Assembly: GCA_033297075.1 (NCBI GenBank)
Contig: MU858073.1
Coordinates: forward strand, 1 to 64,000
DNA length: 64,000 nt
Source of the DNA: Rhypophila decipiens
Lineage: Eukaryota; Ascomycota; Sordariomycetes; Sordariales; Naviculisporaceae
Direction: 5' to 3'
The position numbers and the translations under genes are program-made. The first letter of the stretch is position 1, and every line of letters begins with the position of its first letter. The notes beneath the pieces were generated by a model that saw only the letters and a program-made list of their open reading frames with translations, did no database searches and was not told the DNA's origin. Shown one piece after another: positions 23,079-35,465 of the stretch.

Positions 23079-24373
23079 TGGCGACGAACGACGCTAGATG
23101 ATGGAGCCTTGGCAGCCATATTCTCAAGAGTGGTTTAAACAAGAGGAATATCTGGGACTGGGTATCTTCCCCGTGTTGTTGTGAGTACTGGGTAGCGCTT
23201 GTGGTATTCAATTGAACATGGTGCTGTCCTTGCCAATGACTTCAATGTCTCGGGATCAAGAGGGTCGAAGGACGAGGTGAGGTTGGAACAATGTGTGGAC
23301 GGGAGGTCAAATCAGAATGGGCGTTCAAGGACAGTGCGCAAATTGGTCTTGGCTGCACTGGTCCTGCATTCCACCTGCCATCCCTGACGACCACCCAGTC
23401 CCTGGGTCCGTCCGTTCATCATTTCGGCTGGGAAGTATCGTGAATACTTAGTCAAAGTATTGTATTCTGGTCTTGAACTAATGACTACAGTATGTGAATA
23501 TCAGATTGATATAAAACACACGCAGGATGGCACCGACCGAGCGATGCCGGGACTGCAAATAAGCTCTTGTGTGGCGATGGATTTTCCACACTGTGCCAGG
23601 AATGTCCCCGTTTGTGGGATGTCCAGTTAGGGCGAGAAGATACATATATAATTGACCGTCGGGCCAACAAGACCAGCAGAACTGAGCCCCCTCAAAAAAC
23701 CCGAAGCCGGACTATAAATTGTCTAGTGTAGAGCAGTATGATCGTGACATACCAATTGGTCGGGACGGCAGCCTTTCCTGTTGGTGCAGAGCACAGAGCA
23801 CGGAGATAGAAATAAGAGCTGGACTTGTTTGGGAGCGCTTTGAAACACATCACACGCGCCCGTAACCGTTCATGAATGGTTTCTGAGCAAAGAACATTCA
23901 GGAAGAGAACGCCACATAAACGCCACATAAACGCCTGAGAAATTCAAAATGCTGCTTCAGGGCCATTTCCACGGAACTTTTTCTTTGTGTATGATAAGGA
24001 TGTTTAACACACCATGGTAGCTGGTCGTACGAGGCTTATTACCAATTCTCCAGAGTCCAAGGAGAGGAGATGCACGAGGGAGCGACCGGGGTTGACGAGA
24101 TTGGGCGGGATACCTGGACCTTGCCTCTTCACTTTGGTTCCTCGGTGCAGAGAGGCATGGGGGCGGACGAGATGGAAATGGCGCTTGCTACGGAGTAGGG
24201 AAATACGTACCCCGTAGATAGCTCTGTTGGCGTTGCGTTGTGTTGCATCGATTATCACCCCCTTAGTCTGCACTCCCTCTCCGGGCTGGCTGTCGTTGCG
24301 ATCGATATACTAACTACGTTGCTAGTATGTGGATTAAAAATAGGCGATGCTAGACTTTGATCTTGTTGGGAGG

Positions 24374-24558
24374 TATACCGTATCTACTCAAAAAAGAGGA
24401 AAACCCCTAGTGACAGAGTAGGCTTAGTGGGCATGAGAAAGAGGTTAAGCGCATGTTGAAAGTGGGCCAAAGGTGGGCTCTTTCGGTTCCTCGCCCGCAA
24501 AAGCGAGGCGGGCGCTAGTCACTAGGGGTTTTCCTCTTTTTTGAGTAGATACGGTATA
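24374..24558. mobile_element. MITE, Tc1/mariner-type (TA target site)
   Basis: A 181-bp element (24376-24556) has perfect 39-bp terminal inverted repeats at 24376-24414 and 24518-24556, beginning TACCGTATCTACTC. It is flanked on both sides by TA (24374-24375 and 24557-24558). The 103 bp between the repeats have no coding capacity and contain a small GC-rich hairpin (GCCCGC...GCGGGC, about 24493-24514). Short length, long exact inverted repeats and a TA duplication are the standard form of a mariner-derived MITE moved in trans. Because the ends read TATA, a 4-bp TATA duplication is an alternative. Identical arms suggest recent insertion or conversion. Confidence 0.88.
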
Positions 24559-26583
24559 TCGCTAGATTCTTCTTATATTCGGAGACGGTGACGATGATGA
24601 CAAAGTTGACACAGTGGTGTGCGAAACAAGCTTCATGTTGGGTCAGGGCCGTTGGTGGGTTTTTTGCCAAGACGGGGAATGCTTGGCTGAGTCTCGAGGG
24701 GGCTCCGAACTGAACGGTCTGGGTCAACATATCATCGCCGATCAACGGATCTGCTCGGGCGTATCTTACATATTCTTAACACTAACCAGACTCAGCATGT
24801 GATACTTGATATTTGAACAAAGTGAACATTTAAATGTTTGTTCGAAATGCTTTTGAGCTGAAATCTCGGCCTGGGCGTGCGGGAGGTCTGGAGTCGCATT
24901 ATGTGCGACTTTGGACGACTTGGCTCACCGTCAAATCGAGCCTCAGGGATGAACGGTTCAAACCTGACGGCCGTCACATACCCAAGTTTGAACAGCACGA
25001 GTTATCAAATTCCGCATGCCAATAAACAAAAATGCCCAAAGGCCGGCCGAAATGCCGTTGGTGGATCACCTTGAGCATCGAGGGCCACCAGGTTAAGGAG
25101 CAGTGGGCGGAGATGGGCGGTGTCGTGATCCAAACGGGAGTACGGATACATTGGTATTGTACTGATGTACGAATACCATGCAGGACATGAGGGGAGGTGA
25201 GCAGCTGGGCTGTGGCGCACGTTATATGGGATGGACTCGTTGGGCGAGGTGTTTCCCTTTTCAGAGTTCTCCCCGGTTGCAGCCTTACGCCGTCGCTTGT
25301 TTGATGGCTGATGTGGGTGGTGTGGTCTCTCGCGATGAGTAGCTGAGGAGCAAGCAGTGAACCACAGTACGGGTTAATCGGAGATGAATGAGTAACGGCT
25401 GGCCTCTCATAGAAACACAGGCGGTTTGAACTTTGAATGGCAGAAAAAGCGGCCCGCATCTGTGTTGGCCGCAAAAAGAAAGGTGATCAACAAGACAAAG
25501 ACCACGGGAATTGGGGGATCGGTATATGTGCAGGTGGATTGGCACCAGACTCGGATGAGAGTCAGAGAACACGGGAGGTGACGACTTTTCCAACAAGCGG
25601 AACATCGGAAGGAAGGAGAATATCACCTGCAATTATCATGGAATATCCCCTCCCCACATATCGGTCTACCCATTACCTTGATGTCCGCTCCGTTATTCTC
25701 CCACACACTTGCAATCTTGCATACCTTTGGCTTGGATTGAATATAAAACTCGCAGACTGGCGGTATAAACTGGGCCAGCATAGAAGTAATAAGATTATAC
25801 TTCCCTGTTGGTTTGTCCAGGTTTTGCCTGTTCAGTCATCAGCTTTTGCACCCAAAGGGTTGACTCGAAATATCGGTCGAGATTGGCGTGGCAATCCCAG
25901 ACAGCAAGCAAAAAGTGTTAGCCGCTTTTTTCTCATCCTGTTCCGCGCGCCCAGCGCGTGCTTGCAACATCTCTTGGCTTTCCCCCGTTGCCGTGCGTCA
26001 GGATGATAGAAAGGGATGACTATCAACGCACCCACCTGGAACATGCCGAACTAGCGATATGGAAGCCGATGAGGGTTTGCATTAAGTCTCTGGACATCAA
26101 AAGACATTTCAGACGGACAAGGTCATTGAAAAATCAAGATCGTGAGAGTGCTGGTCGCCGGGGGAGTCGGCCTCAGAAATGGTGGAGCCGGGCCTTTATC
26201 GAACAAAGTGGAAGGAGGGAATGGAGTGAGGTTGAAGAGGTTTTCGGGGCTTAGTAGGTATCTCAGATGTACTGGCAGGTGGCTGCATGGGGGTTTTGCC
26301 GACGTTGAATCTGGAAGAAGCGGGAATGCCAATCCTGCAGTACGTGAAATATACCTCGAGCTGAAGCTCCACCTATAGTTCTGGGTCCACTCTCAGCCGG
26401 AGGGTGTGTGGTGATTCGAAGGTCGAGAGAAGAAGAGGTTGAACAGGTGTGGGTGTCCACAGTGCGGTTGTGTTATCATATTGTGCGTGTCTCCTGCTGC
26501 TGCTTGAATTTGGGTTTGGGTTCAAGGTTGAGCTTTGCTGCAATTGCTGGAGGTGGGGTTACAGTAACAGTACGGTAATATAC

Positions 26584-26605
26584 ACGGTACCGTACTGTAC
26601 AGTAC
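26584..26605. repeat. Overlapping GTAC palindromes
   Basis: ACGGTACCGT (26584-26593) and GTACTGTACAGTAC (26592-26605) are perfect palindromes sharing two bases, with a related GGTACTGTACC at 26711-26721. They lie about 0.9 kb before the snt2 ATG. They could be binding sites of a dimeric regulator or simply local sequence drift. Confidence 0.4.
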
Positions 26606-27475
26606 ATCCCAGGGCCGCTAGACCCATGCTGCAAGTTCCAGGGCTCCAAGCACCTCATGGCGGCGGCGCCTTGCCCAGCACAGCACAGCGTCTGCAATCC
26701 CAAGTAGAGAGGTACTGTACCTTTTTGGATTGCCTTACCCTTCCCGACCCATTCAGTCCAGTCCAGGTGCAGTCCTTGCCATTTGACGTTTCTCGCTCGG
26801 TCTCCATTATTACCTTTGCCCACACTCCCTTCCTTATTTCTTTCTCTTCTGCTCATCTTGGGAAGTTTCCACATGCAATACACATCGTCACGGACGCTCT
26901 CGAGGCCATCTTGCCAGCATACGGCTTCCCATCTCATCTTTGACGGCCTCTTCCCCTTCGACATACTAGACTCGTGCCGTCTACGTCTCTAGTCACGTCG
27001 CCATTCATATTCCTGACCTCACTCGCGCGCACACACACGCCCCTTGGACATCTTTGGTAAATCTAGGCACCACATTCGACATAGACAGACCTTCGATATC
27101 CCGTTTTGTGTCCTCTTTCCAGGAACCTCCCAACATTGCGCTGGTCACTCCTTCAGCCCCATTTCCCTTAAATATATCTCCCTCCTTCCCAGCACGAGCT
27201 TGAAAGCAGCTCCTTCTCATTTTTCTTTGAGGACTTCTATCAAGCCTCCGAGTTGTCTGCTGCACGGGGCGCCGGCACGCCGCCGTCTTGTCTTATGGAC
27301 CTTCATCTAATCTGTTGTTGTCGTCGTTGTCGCACTTTTTCCTTGTCATCAGAAACTGCCCCGGCACTTCTACTCACAGCCCATCGGCCCTCTAGCTTTT
27401 TTGGTCCAAGCCGCGAGCACCACTTTTACGTCTGCCTGCACTGCTCACTGACAACTCTAAACTGGGGTCGGCATC

Positions 27476-30400
27476 ATGGCCCAGAAAACTCAGAATGTGA
27501 GCCATTCTGAGGACCCGTCACACTCAGTTAGTCGCACTTCTTCCGCCAAGGACGGCGCGGGAGCAGGAACAGCAAGCTCGGCCAGGCAGTCTGCTACCTC
27601 GACATCTAACCAAAATTCCACGTTAAACTTTTCTTCTACCTCTGCACCAACCACCACAACCACAACCACCGGCTCTGGCTCTGGATCGGCATCCACCGTG
27701 CTCCCCAGGATGTCGGATCCCACACCCCATTCCGGGAGCAATTCAGCATCTCCTCAACCCATGGAGAAATCTAATGCCGCCGCATCCAAGGATGCCAGCG
27801 GCTCTACGGCCTCACCGTATGGAACGCGCTCTCGGGGACGCACCGGGGCTTCGCGTCCAAACTACGCCGAAGACAAAGACCTTGACCCTGAAATTTTTGA
27901 TGACCGACGACATGGAGATGGTGACGCCAAAAAGGCCACGACCAGACAAGCGTCATCTGCAAATGCAACTCACGCAACCCCACGCACCAGCAATGGAACC
28001 ACCCGAAAACCACTCCCGTCAGATGACAGCAAGCAATCCACACCTCAGAGTGCACCCAAAGAACAATCCCAGTCGGCAGCGACAACGCCTGCCACGAATG
28101 GCCACAGCACTACTAATGGCACGACCAAGTCAAAAAAACGAAAGGCCGAGCCTGCGTCTGCTGCTGCCTCTGGGAGCCAGACTCCGTCGACGTCCAATGC
28201 AAACTCGTCTGCTCCTCCAAAACGGCAGCCAGCCGTTTCCCAGGCTGGAAACGGGAATTCCAATGTTCGCAGCAGCGGCAACGGCGGTCCTGGCTATTCC
28301 GAGACAAACCTACTAACATTTGACAACTGCAAAGCAAAGCCCAAGAATGGGAAAATGGTGGCCGACGATGGCACAGTCCTCCAAGTAAATGGTGAGTGCT
28401 CCGTCCCAGGGAGGAATGGTGGCTGTTGGCGGCGTTTTCTTTTTCTGACATTTGGTTGCAGATCATGTTTACCTGGTCTGTGAGCCGCCTGGGGAGCCCT
28501 ACTATCTGGGCCGCATCATGGAGTTCTTGCATGTCAAGAACGACAATAGCCTGCCCGTCGATGCATTGCGCATCAACTGGTATTACCGACCCAAGGATAT
28601 TGGGCGCAAAGTGCAAGACACCCGGATGGTTTTTGCCACGATGCACTCGGACATCAGCCCGTTGACGTCGCTGCGAGGCAAGTGTCAGATCCGGCACAAG
28701 GCCGAGATCCCCAACCTGACGGATTACAAGCGCCAGCCCGACAACTTTTGGTATGAAAAGCTGTATGATCGATACATACAAAAGAACTACGAGGTGATTC
28801 CGACATCCCAGATCATCAACGTGCCCGAACACGTCAAAAAGGTGCTCGACGAGCGCTGGAAGTACATTTTGGTGGAGCAGGGTCGAGGCAAGGAGTTAAC
28901 CAGTGCGGTCAAGACCTGCAAGCGATGTACCGGCTACTGTGCCAGGTAGGTGGTCCTGTACCTTGCACCGTAACCCCCCAGCCCAGGCTTCCCGTCTCAT
29001 TCAAGCCCAAGCCCGATTTGTGTGTGGCCGGTTTGGGTGGGCGGGAAGGCGGAGCTTTTCTAGTGTCGCTTCGCTATCTATTATACCCTGGTGGGGGGCC
29101 TCGGACCAATAAGAAGGCGAGAATGCATGCTGACACATCACACAGTAACGATTCGGTAGATTGTGCCGTCTGTAAACACACGTACCACATGAATTGTGTC
29201 AAGCCCCCCCTGCTCAAAAAGCCGTCCCGTGGCTTTGCCTGGTCTTGTGCTGCCTGCAGTAGAGCTCAGGAGAGAAAGCTCGAGGCTCGCAACACGCCGA
29301 ATGTTTCGGATCCCAATTACGACCCGGAGGAAGAGGAGTTTCTGGATGACGATGAAGACGATAACGCCGCCGACGTCGACACCAGACGCACCAGTCCCGC
29401 CGAGGATGGAGCCCACCAGCCGGCAACCGCCGAGCAGATATATCACGCCAGCCTGTGGCCATATCGTTATCTCGGTCTGCATTGCAAAGTTGAGGATGCC
29501 TTGGACTATGACGACCGAATCTTTCCCCGCGCCAGTACTCGTACAGGCCCGCGCCACCAAGCATTTGTGCCTGAATGGTACGGTCGTCCTGTCAAATATG
29601 TGAAGCGGCTCGAAATAAAAAGGACGGGCAAGAAGGGCGGGGGCCTCACCAAGGAGATGCAGGCTGCCATCGAAGTTGAGCGGATCGAGCGCGAGAAACG
29701 TCCCAAGTGGGTGCAGGATGAGCCTCCAGGATATATCGAACGAGGCGGTGACGATACCGTGACGGTGCTGTACAAGCCACCGGAAGCCTCGGGTGTCAGC
29801 ATGCCGAGTGAGGACATAGATGCGTACATGGAGAAGGCCAAAGGCATGGCCGAGCAATTAGGTCTACCTCGGCGCTCTACGAATCTCCAGGACGTCGCTA
29901 GGGACTTGCTGTACCGCTGTGAATTCGACCCGGAAAAGGCACTCAAGGAGCTTGCCAAAGTGCCAAAGGCCGAATTCAAGGAACCCGAACTAACGCCGGC
30001 CGAGGTGAAGAAGTTTGAAGAAGGCGTTTCCAAGTTCGGCTCCGAGTTGCACAGCGTCAAGAAGCACGTCAAGACACTAGCACCCGCAACTGTGGTTCGG
30101 TACTATTATACTTGGAAAAAGACGGAAAAGGGACGCCAGATTTGGGGCAACTATTCAGCGCGAAAAGGAAAGAAGGATGCCAAGAAGGCTGAGGCAGCAG
30201 CGAACAAAATGGCCGACGATGTGGCGGATGATGTCGACGATTCGGCATTCGATCCTGAGAAGGCCCGGGAGAAGAAGAAGAGCTTCATGTGCAAGTTCTG
30301 CGGCACAAAGTCATGCCGGCAATGGAGACGCGCTCCCAACGCTTCCATCGCCCTGCTTGCCGAAAACGGCGGACGAAACGCCAACAAGGACAAGAATTCA

Positions 30401-33014
30401 CAGTACATCCAAGCTCTATGTCGACGCTGCGCCGAGCTATGGCGAAGGTACGCCATCCAGTGGGAAGACCTCGACGAGGTGGCCAAGAAGGTGGCCCAGA
30501 CGGGTGGTCGTGGATGGCGACGCAAAGTGGATGAAGAGCTTTACAAGGAACTGATGACGGCGGACGAGATGATGAACAACACGCGATATCTCACTCCCGA
30601 CCCTGCTCCTGTGGCAAGCCCTGCAAGTTCTCTAAATCCGCAACAGGAGCCGCCGCGGAAGAAACTCAAAGTTGTGCCCGATAAGGATGCAGACCACAAC
30701 ATGTCGGACACTGCAAGCATTGCTAGCGGTCCTACTAGTAAAAAGAAGGAGAAGGGAAGGGAAAAAGAGAAGGAGAAAGCTGTGGAGAAGCCACCGCCCC
30801 CTCCACGGGAACCCGAGATTCCGAAGCCACGATTATTGCCTTGCGCGATATGCCGCCAGATGGAGCCGCTCGGAGAGCAGCATGTGTCTTGCAAGGACTG
30901 CCGCATGACAGTCCATAAGAACTGTTACGGCATTACTGAAAACAGACCTGCTGGTAAATGGAGCTGTGACATGTGTCTCAACGACAAGAGCCCACAAGTA
31001 TCGATTGTAAGTGTGGAAATGCAAACTAATCCGTCGGGATAATACTCGCAAGCTAACACACATCTAGCACTACAAATGTGTCCTGTGTCCTATCGAACTG
31101 ACCAAGCACGATTTTGTTGGGCCGCCCAAGGTGTCCCACAAGAAGAAGACAGATAAGGACCGTGAACGTGAGCGGCTTGAGAGGGAGCTGGCCGTGAAAG
31201 CAGCAGAGCACTACCGCAAGAGGCAGGAGGAGACGGGTCGCCCTCTCGACCCTCGGGAACCGCTGAAGCGGACTGCTGACAACAACTGGGTCCATGTAAC
31301 CTGCGCTGTCTGGACGCCAGAAGTCAAGTTTGGAAACGCAAAGTCGCTCGTCCCCTGCGAAGGGATTCCCTCCATCCCTCGTACTCGGTACGCAGAAGAA
31401 TGCAAGGTCTGCAAGACGGCCGAAGGTGCCTGCGTCAGCTGCCACCATTGTCGCACGCCTGTCCATGTCGAGTGTGCTCACCAGAATGGCTACATGCTCG
31501 GCTTTGACATCACGCCAGTGAAGAGCTCCCGGCGTGATCAGTTCAACATTGTCTCTATCGGCAACGAGGTCGGCACCATGTCGGCAGCCATCTGGTGCAA
31601 AGAGCATGCGCCCAGGACCGTTGTGCATCCGATGCACGAGATAGTCGACGACAAGGGAACAACTGCCCTCCAACTCTACGTGCAGGAGTTCAAGCAGGCA
31701 GACCTGACCTTGACGGGTTGTGCAAGGAAGGCCAACCAAATAATCCTGGCATCCAAGATGTCATCGCCTACATCCACGCCAGTTTCCCAGCCGAACCGTC
31801 GAGCCTCTACCGCAAATTTCGTCAATGGTGACCATAATAGCCATGACCACATGGACGCCTCGCTCACTGCTCTGCAGCCTGGGGGCAAGGTCTGCTTTAC
31901 ATGTGGCGTTGATATCAGTCCAAGATGGTACCCGATCGACAGCATGCAGGAACGCGAACTAGTGAACGGTTTTCACGGGAGTGGGCTCACCGAGGTGCAG
32001 AAGTTCGTTGAGCAGCGCAGTTTCCAGTGCCATCAATGCAAAAAGAAGGGACGCCAGCCCAACCCTCACCCTCATTCTCCGAAGGAGGCCACGCCCACGC
32101 CTGAGCCGATACGGCAAATCTCACAGGCACCCCTGGCAGCTCCGAGCCCACCACCGCCAGCACCGATGGAGACAATGCAGGAGCCAAGGCAACATCGATC
32201 GTACATTTCGTGGTCACCGCCTCAACAAACTGCCTCTCTCCCGCCTCCGATTACTGCACCAAATCCGCTCCAAGCACCTCTCACGGGACCAATAGGCCCT
32301 CCTCTGGCACCCCCAGCAATACAGCCCCCGCCCGCCATCCAGCCAACTCTGCAACCCACGATGGCACATCGAGCGCCCGCCGTGCAGCCAAATACCTACG
32401 CACAGCCAGCTCGGCCATATGACAGCTGGCACCGACCCACGACCGGGCACAGCGCGCACCCCATGCACCCGGTCCGCGATATGAATGGGGGCCCCTCTCC
32501 TTCGCCGCACAACCATCTTCCTGCGTTGGCCCATCCCAACCATCTCCGGGCTCCTTCGATGCAAAATCTATCTCATCCACAGCCGCCTCCGCCTCCGCCG
32601 CCTCCATCACAAAACGGACATATGGCCCAGCCCGCATTTATGAATGAGATGCCTCCCTCGCCGAGGCGTCTGAGCGGAGGCCCGCCTCCACATAACGGCC
32701 CGTCTTATCCCTTTCATGACTATAGCCATGCTTCACACCACATGATGAATCCGATGCCGCAGGTCATGCCACCTGTCATGCCAGGACCTATGGGAGCGGA
32801 ACGAGATGCTCATGTGAACTTTTTGAGGCCCCAGCCCCAGTGGCCACAACACGGTAGCCCTCCGCTCTCACGAGACAGCATCCCGTCTCTTGGTCGTGAG
32901 CCCAGCCTTCCTCCTCCTCATCCTCCTCATCATGTTCAACCTCCTCAACCTCCGCAAAGGGAAAATCGTGGTGGAGCAAGCGCGAGTCCTTCGCTGAAGC
33001 ACCTGCTTTCGTAG
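27476..33014 (+). CDS. snt2: Snt2-like BAH/PHD/ELM2/SANT chromatin protein
   Basis: Exons 27476-28391, 28462-28945, 29146-31006 and 31068-33014; 1735 aa. Residues 1-300 are Ser/Thr/Asn-rich and disordered. In order: BAH (about 306-455, from DHVYLVCEPPGEPYYLGR); PHD1 (about 459-510, CKRC...CAVC...WSCAAC, created by splicing); an ELM2-like stretch (STRTGPRHQAFVPEW); SANT (about 748-800); a GATA-like finger (about 847-905, CKFCGTKSCRQWRRAP...CRRC); PHD2 (about 1031-1077, CAICRQ...WSCDMC); an extended PHD from about 1088 (KCVLCP...WVHVTCAVWTPEV); and a further CFTC...CHQC zinc site (about 1361-1415). The tail is Pro/Gln-rich. This order matches yeast Snt2, a subunit of the Rpd3L-related Ecm5/Lid2 complexes that reads H3 and controls stress genes; a role here is inferred from family. 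ATG context is good (ATCATGGCC). Confidence 0.93.
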
Positions 33015-33679
33015 CCATGGAGTTAGTCAAACGGCGGCTATATATGATAAAACGATAAAGGAAAAGAAGCGCGATCTGATACCAAACTGGCATGTGCTCA
33101 TGCCTGTAAAATACTGTAATATTTCCTTGTTTCCTTTTTTTCTTCTTGCAAAAGCCATAACTAGATTCCTGTTTATTCTTTTCTTTTGGGGTTTGCAAAT
33201 GCATCTGGCATATGCACACGGCTGGGTTCGTTTCTTTAAGGGCGGCATTGTAGCATTCTCAGGTTATAGCACATGGGGTAGGCGATTAAAAGGAGCCCCT
33301 CTGGCGGGGTCGGGGAGTTTTCGTGTTCTAGGAAGCGGCTGAACTCTTGATTGAGTTGATGAGCGAGGGTTCGTATCTGCTTGTCTATCAGCGTAATTAG
33401 CATCAACCGACCGTCTACTCTTTGACAGATGGTAGCAATTCTTAATTCTTTCTTTGTTTATAAGACTATTCTACGAGCTGTTTTTTTCTGTGATTGGGGC
33501 GGAGATGCTGTCTTGGTCTCAACTTATGGGCATCAATCCGGCTGACGGGAGGGTTTGGAACCTGGAACTGGATTTTGTAAATATGTAAAGTAATACCGTA
33601 CAAGTGCCTGCCTTGCTGTGAGGAAAGTCTTTTGATACCACTGAAATTTTACGAAAAAAACAGCCAAATCCCCCAAGAT
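33015..33679. other. Convergent 3' intergenic region
   Basis: 666 bp between snt2 and the cytosine deaminase gene. T-rich 3' UTR-like sequence; no further feature seen. Confidence 0.55.
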
Positions 33680-34713
33680 TCACTTCAAATCGTTCTTGGT
33701 GTAGACCCTCTCTTCAACACCGATATCCTCGTTCCTATATCTACCTACCAGATTAGGGAGCTGTCCGGGAGTGTATGTACTGTACTACATGTGCGATGAA
33801 GGTAGGTGCTTACCAAAGTTCAGGCTTCTCCTCGATAAACCTGTCCATCAACGCTTTACACCTGGGATCGTCGACCACGCGGACTTGGACACCTCGTGAC
33901 TTGAGGTATGCCTCGCCGCTGAGGAAGGTTTTGTTTTCCCCGATGACTGCGCGGGATATTCCGTATAAGAGGCAGGCGCCGGTGCACATGTCGCAGGGGG
34001 AGGGGGTTGTGTACATTGTGCTTCCTTTTTCCGGGACGCAGCAGCACAGGGCTTTTTGTTAACGGTTCATAGATATTGTGGTCAGGGGAGTAGAACTACT
34101 GAAGGGGAAGGCGAAGGAAGGCGACTTACCCTCGTAAGCTTTTGCTGGGAGACGGCCTGAGTTGTAGAGTGCCGAGGTTTCGCCCTTTTGCTTCAACAGT
34201 TACTACTGATCAAGGCTTGGACTGATGGCTATGACGAGATATACATGATGAATGGGAGAGCCGAGCTGGACTCGCATGTTATGGCCACGACCTAGGAGCT
34301 TGCCATCTTTGGAAACTAGAGCAGCACCGATCTGATCAGACAGATTAGTAAGGATTCTTGGTTATTTATTTGTTTACTATGGGAAGATATTTGTTATGCA
34401 GACATTGGTTTATGGCATACTGTAAACAGTGAGCGGGTTATCATCGCCGTCAAGAGGGCCATGTCAGTTGTGGCTTGCGAGCCCGATAAGACGGGAGGCT
34501 TGCTGTCAAGGAAAGGAAGGGGCTGGATAATCAAGAAAAAATAATTAAATTGTAAATCATAAAACTCTCCTTCTCAGGAAAGAAGACAAAGCCATGGAGA
34601 GAGGGGGGAGATGAACAATGAGAACTCGAAACATAACATACGGGGATGCCGCCTTCATTGTATCCAGCTTGAGCTTCCTCGAGAGCGATTGCCAAGCCAG
34701 CGGTGTCGTCCAT
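33680..34713 (-). CDS. fcy1: Cytosine deaminase (Fcy1 type)
   Basis: Complement of 34642-34713, 34245-34331, 34130-34184, 33814-34024 and 33680-33734; five exons, 159 aa, the same size as the yeast enzyme (158). Every junction keeps the family alignment: GGIP|IGAALVSKDG, SPIHH|GETSALYNSG, KAYEG|STMYTT, EELW-type end|NEDIG. The zinc site is complete: HGE (His from exon 2, catalytic Glu from exon 3) and PSPCDMCTGA. Conserved GENKTF and RCKALMDRFIEEKPELW follow. It converts cytosine to uracil (and 5-fluorocytosine to 5-fluorouracil) for pyrimidine salvage, in the cytosol. Intron 1 is unusually long (310 bp). Converges with snt2. Confidence 0.93.
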
Positions 34714-35034
34714 CTCGAGCGCTTGAGGGGTGGGGGCTTTTTCCTTTGCTTTGTTATCGAGTTATATATTTCATTCAATGAGACAAAGAGCTATGGTGGC
34801 ATTGTATTCACAGCACATATTCTCGGCTTGCCGTGTACACAAGTGAAGTGGGGTACTGCGACTTTTAAACTGGCAGTCTGGCAGTCTGACAGTCGTCGTA
34901 ATCCAAGCTCAACTGTCTTCCCCTGCACAGATAGACTCTTTAGTGACCTCACAGAAAGTAAACCAGATCCGTTGAACCGTCTAGCGCAATTTTATCATTC
35001 CTCATATCTCCGTCAGGGTATTGACATTGATTTT

Positions 35035-35465
35035 GGCCTCTAATATACAGGCACCACTACTCTCATATACAGGCACCAGTCCAATTTGACTTTCCAGACC
35101 AGAGGTATTTATTCTAGTCCAGTCAAGGCATTTATTCTAGTCTAGTTAAGGTATTTATTCGAGCCAGTTAAGGCTTTTATTTGAGCCAGTCAAGGTATTT
35201 ATTCGACCTAGTTAAGGTATTTATTCTAGCTAGTTAGGGCATTTATTCTAGTCTAGTTGGGGCATTTATTCCAGATAAGAGGTATTTATTCTAGCTAGTT
35301 AAGGTATTTATTCCAGTCTAGTCAAGGTGTTTATTCCAATATCAGAAGTCTAGTCAAGGCATTTATTCCAGCTAGTTAAAGCCTCTATTCCAATAAGAGT
35401 AGTGCCTTTATATAAGAAGACTGGTGCCTGTATATGAGAGTAGTGGTGCCTGAATATTAGGCGCC
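35035..35465. mobile_element. Non-autonomous DNA transposon with 8-bp duplication (hAT- or Mutator-like)
   Basis: The element is 431 bp. TTGATTTT occurs exactly at both edges (35027-35034 and 35466-35473), an 8-bp target duplication. The ends are inverted repeats of about 46 bp (35035-35080 and 35420-35465) with three mismatches, starting GGCCTCTAATATACAGGC on the left and GGCGCCTAATATTCAGGC on the right read inward. The repeats themselves contain two copies of the word TATACAGGCACCA, or close to it, 23 bp apart. The interior is an array of 22-24 bp tandem repeats with no coding capacity. An 8-bp duplication fits hAT; the long inverted repeats would also fit a Mutator-like element. Confidence 0.87.
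35098..35400. repeat. Tandem array of about 12-13 units, 22-24 bp, inside the transposon
   Basis: Consensus AGGYATTTATTCYAGYYAGTYA. Copies differ mainly at four positions, and at each the alternatives are CA and TA (GGCA/GGTA, TTCCAG/TTCTAG, CCAG/CTAG, GTCAAG/GTTAAG). This is the pattern left by C-to-T change at CpA, the preferred target of repeat-induced point mutation in Pezizomycotina. Unit length drifts near the right end (a longer unit around 35330-35356). Confidence 0.82.

Larger units (their letters stand above)
20801..27475. other. 6.7 kb gene-poor region
   Basis: Between the divergent helicase and snt2 genes. It holds the A-rich GAAA microsatellite at 20919-20948, a weak candidate for a small secreted protein (22486-23078, minus), the MITE at 24374-24558 and a cluster of GTAC palindromes near 26580-26605. 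26800-27475 is pyrimidine-rich and reads as the long snt2 leader. Open frames such as 25437-26006 show no domain or consistent codon use. I found no full transposase gene. Confidence 0.5.

Noticed and set aside
25437..26006. 189-codon plus-strand open frame
   Set aside because: Mixed low-complexity translation without domain, overlapped by equal-quality frames on the other strand; treated as chance.
35098..35400. Tandem repeats considered as a CRISPR array
   Set aside because: Units are contiguous with no unique spacers, lie within transposon ends, and the genome is eukaryotic.
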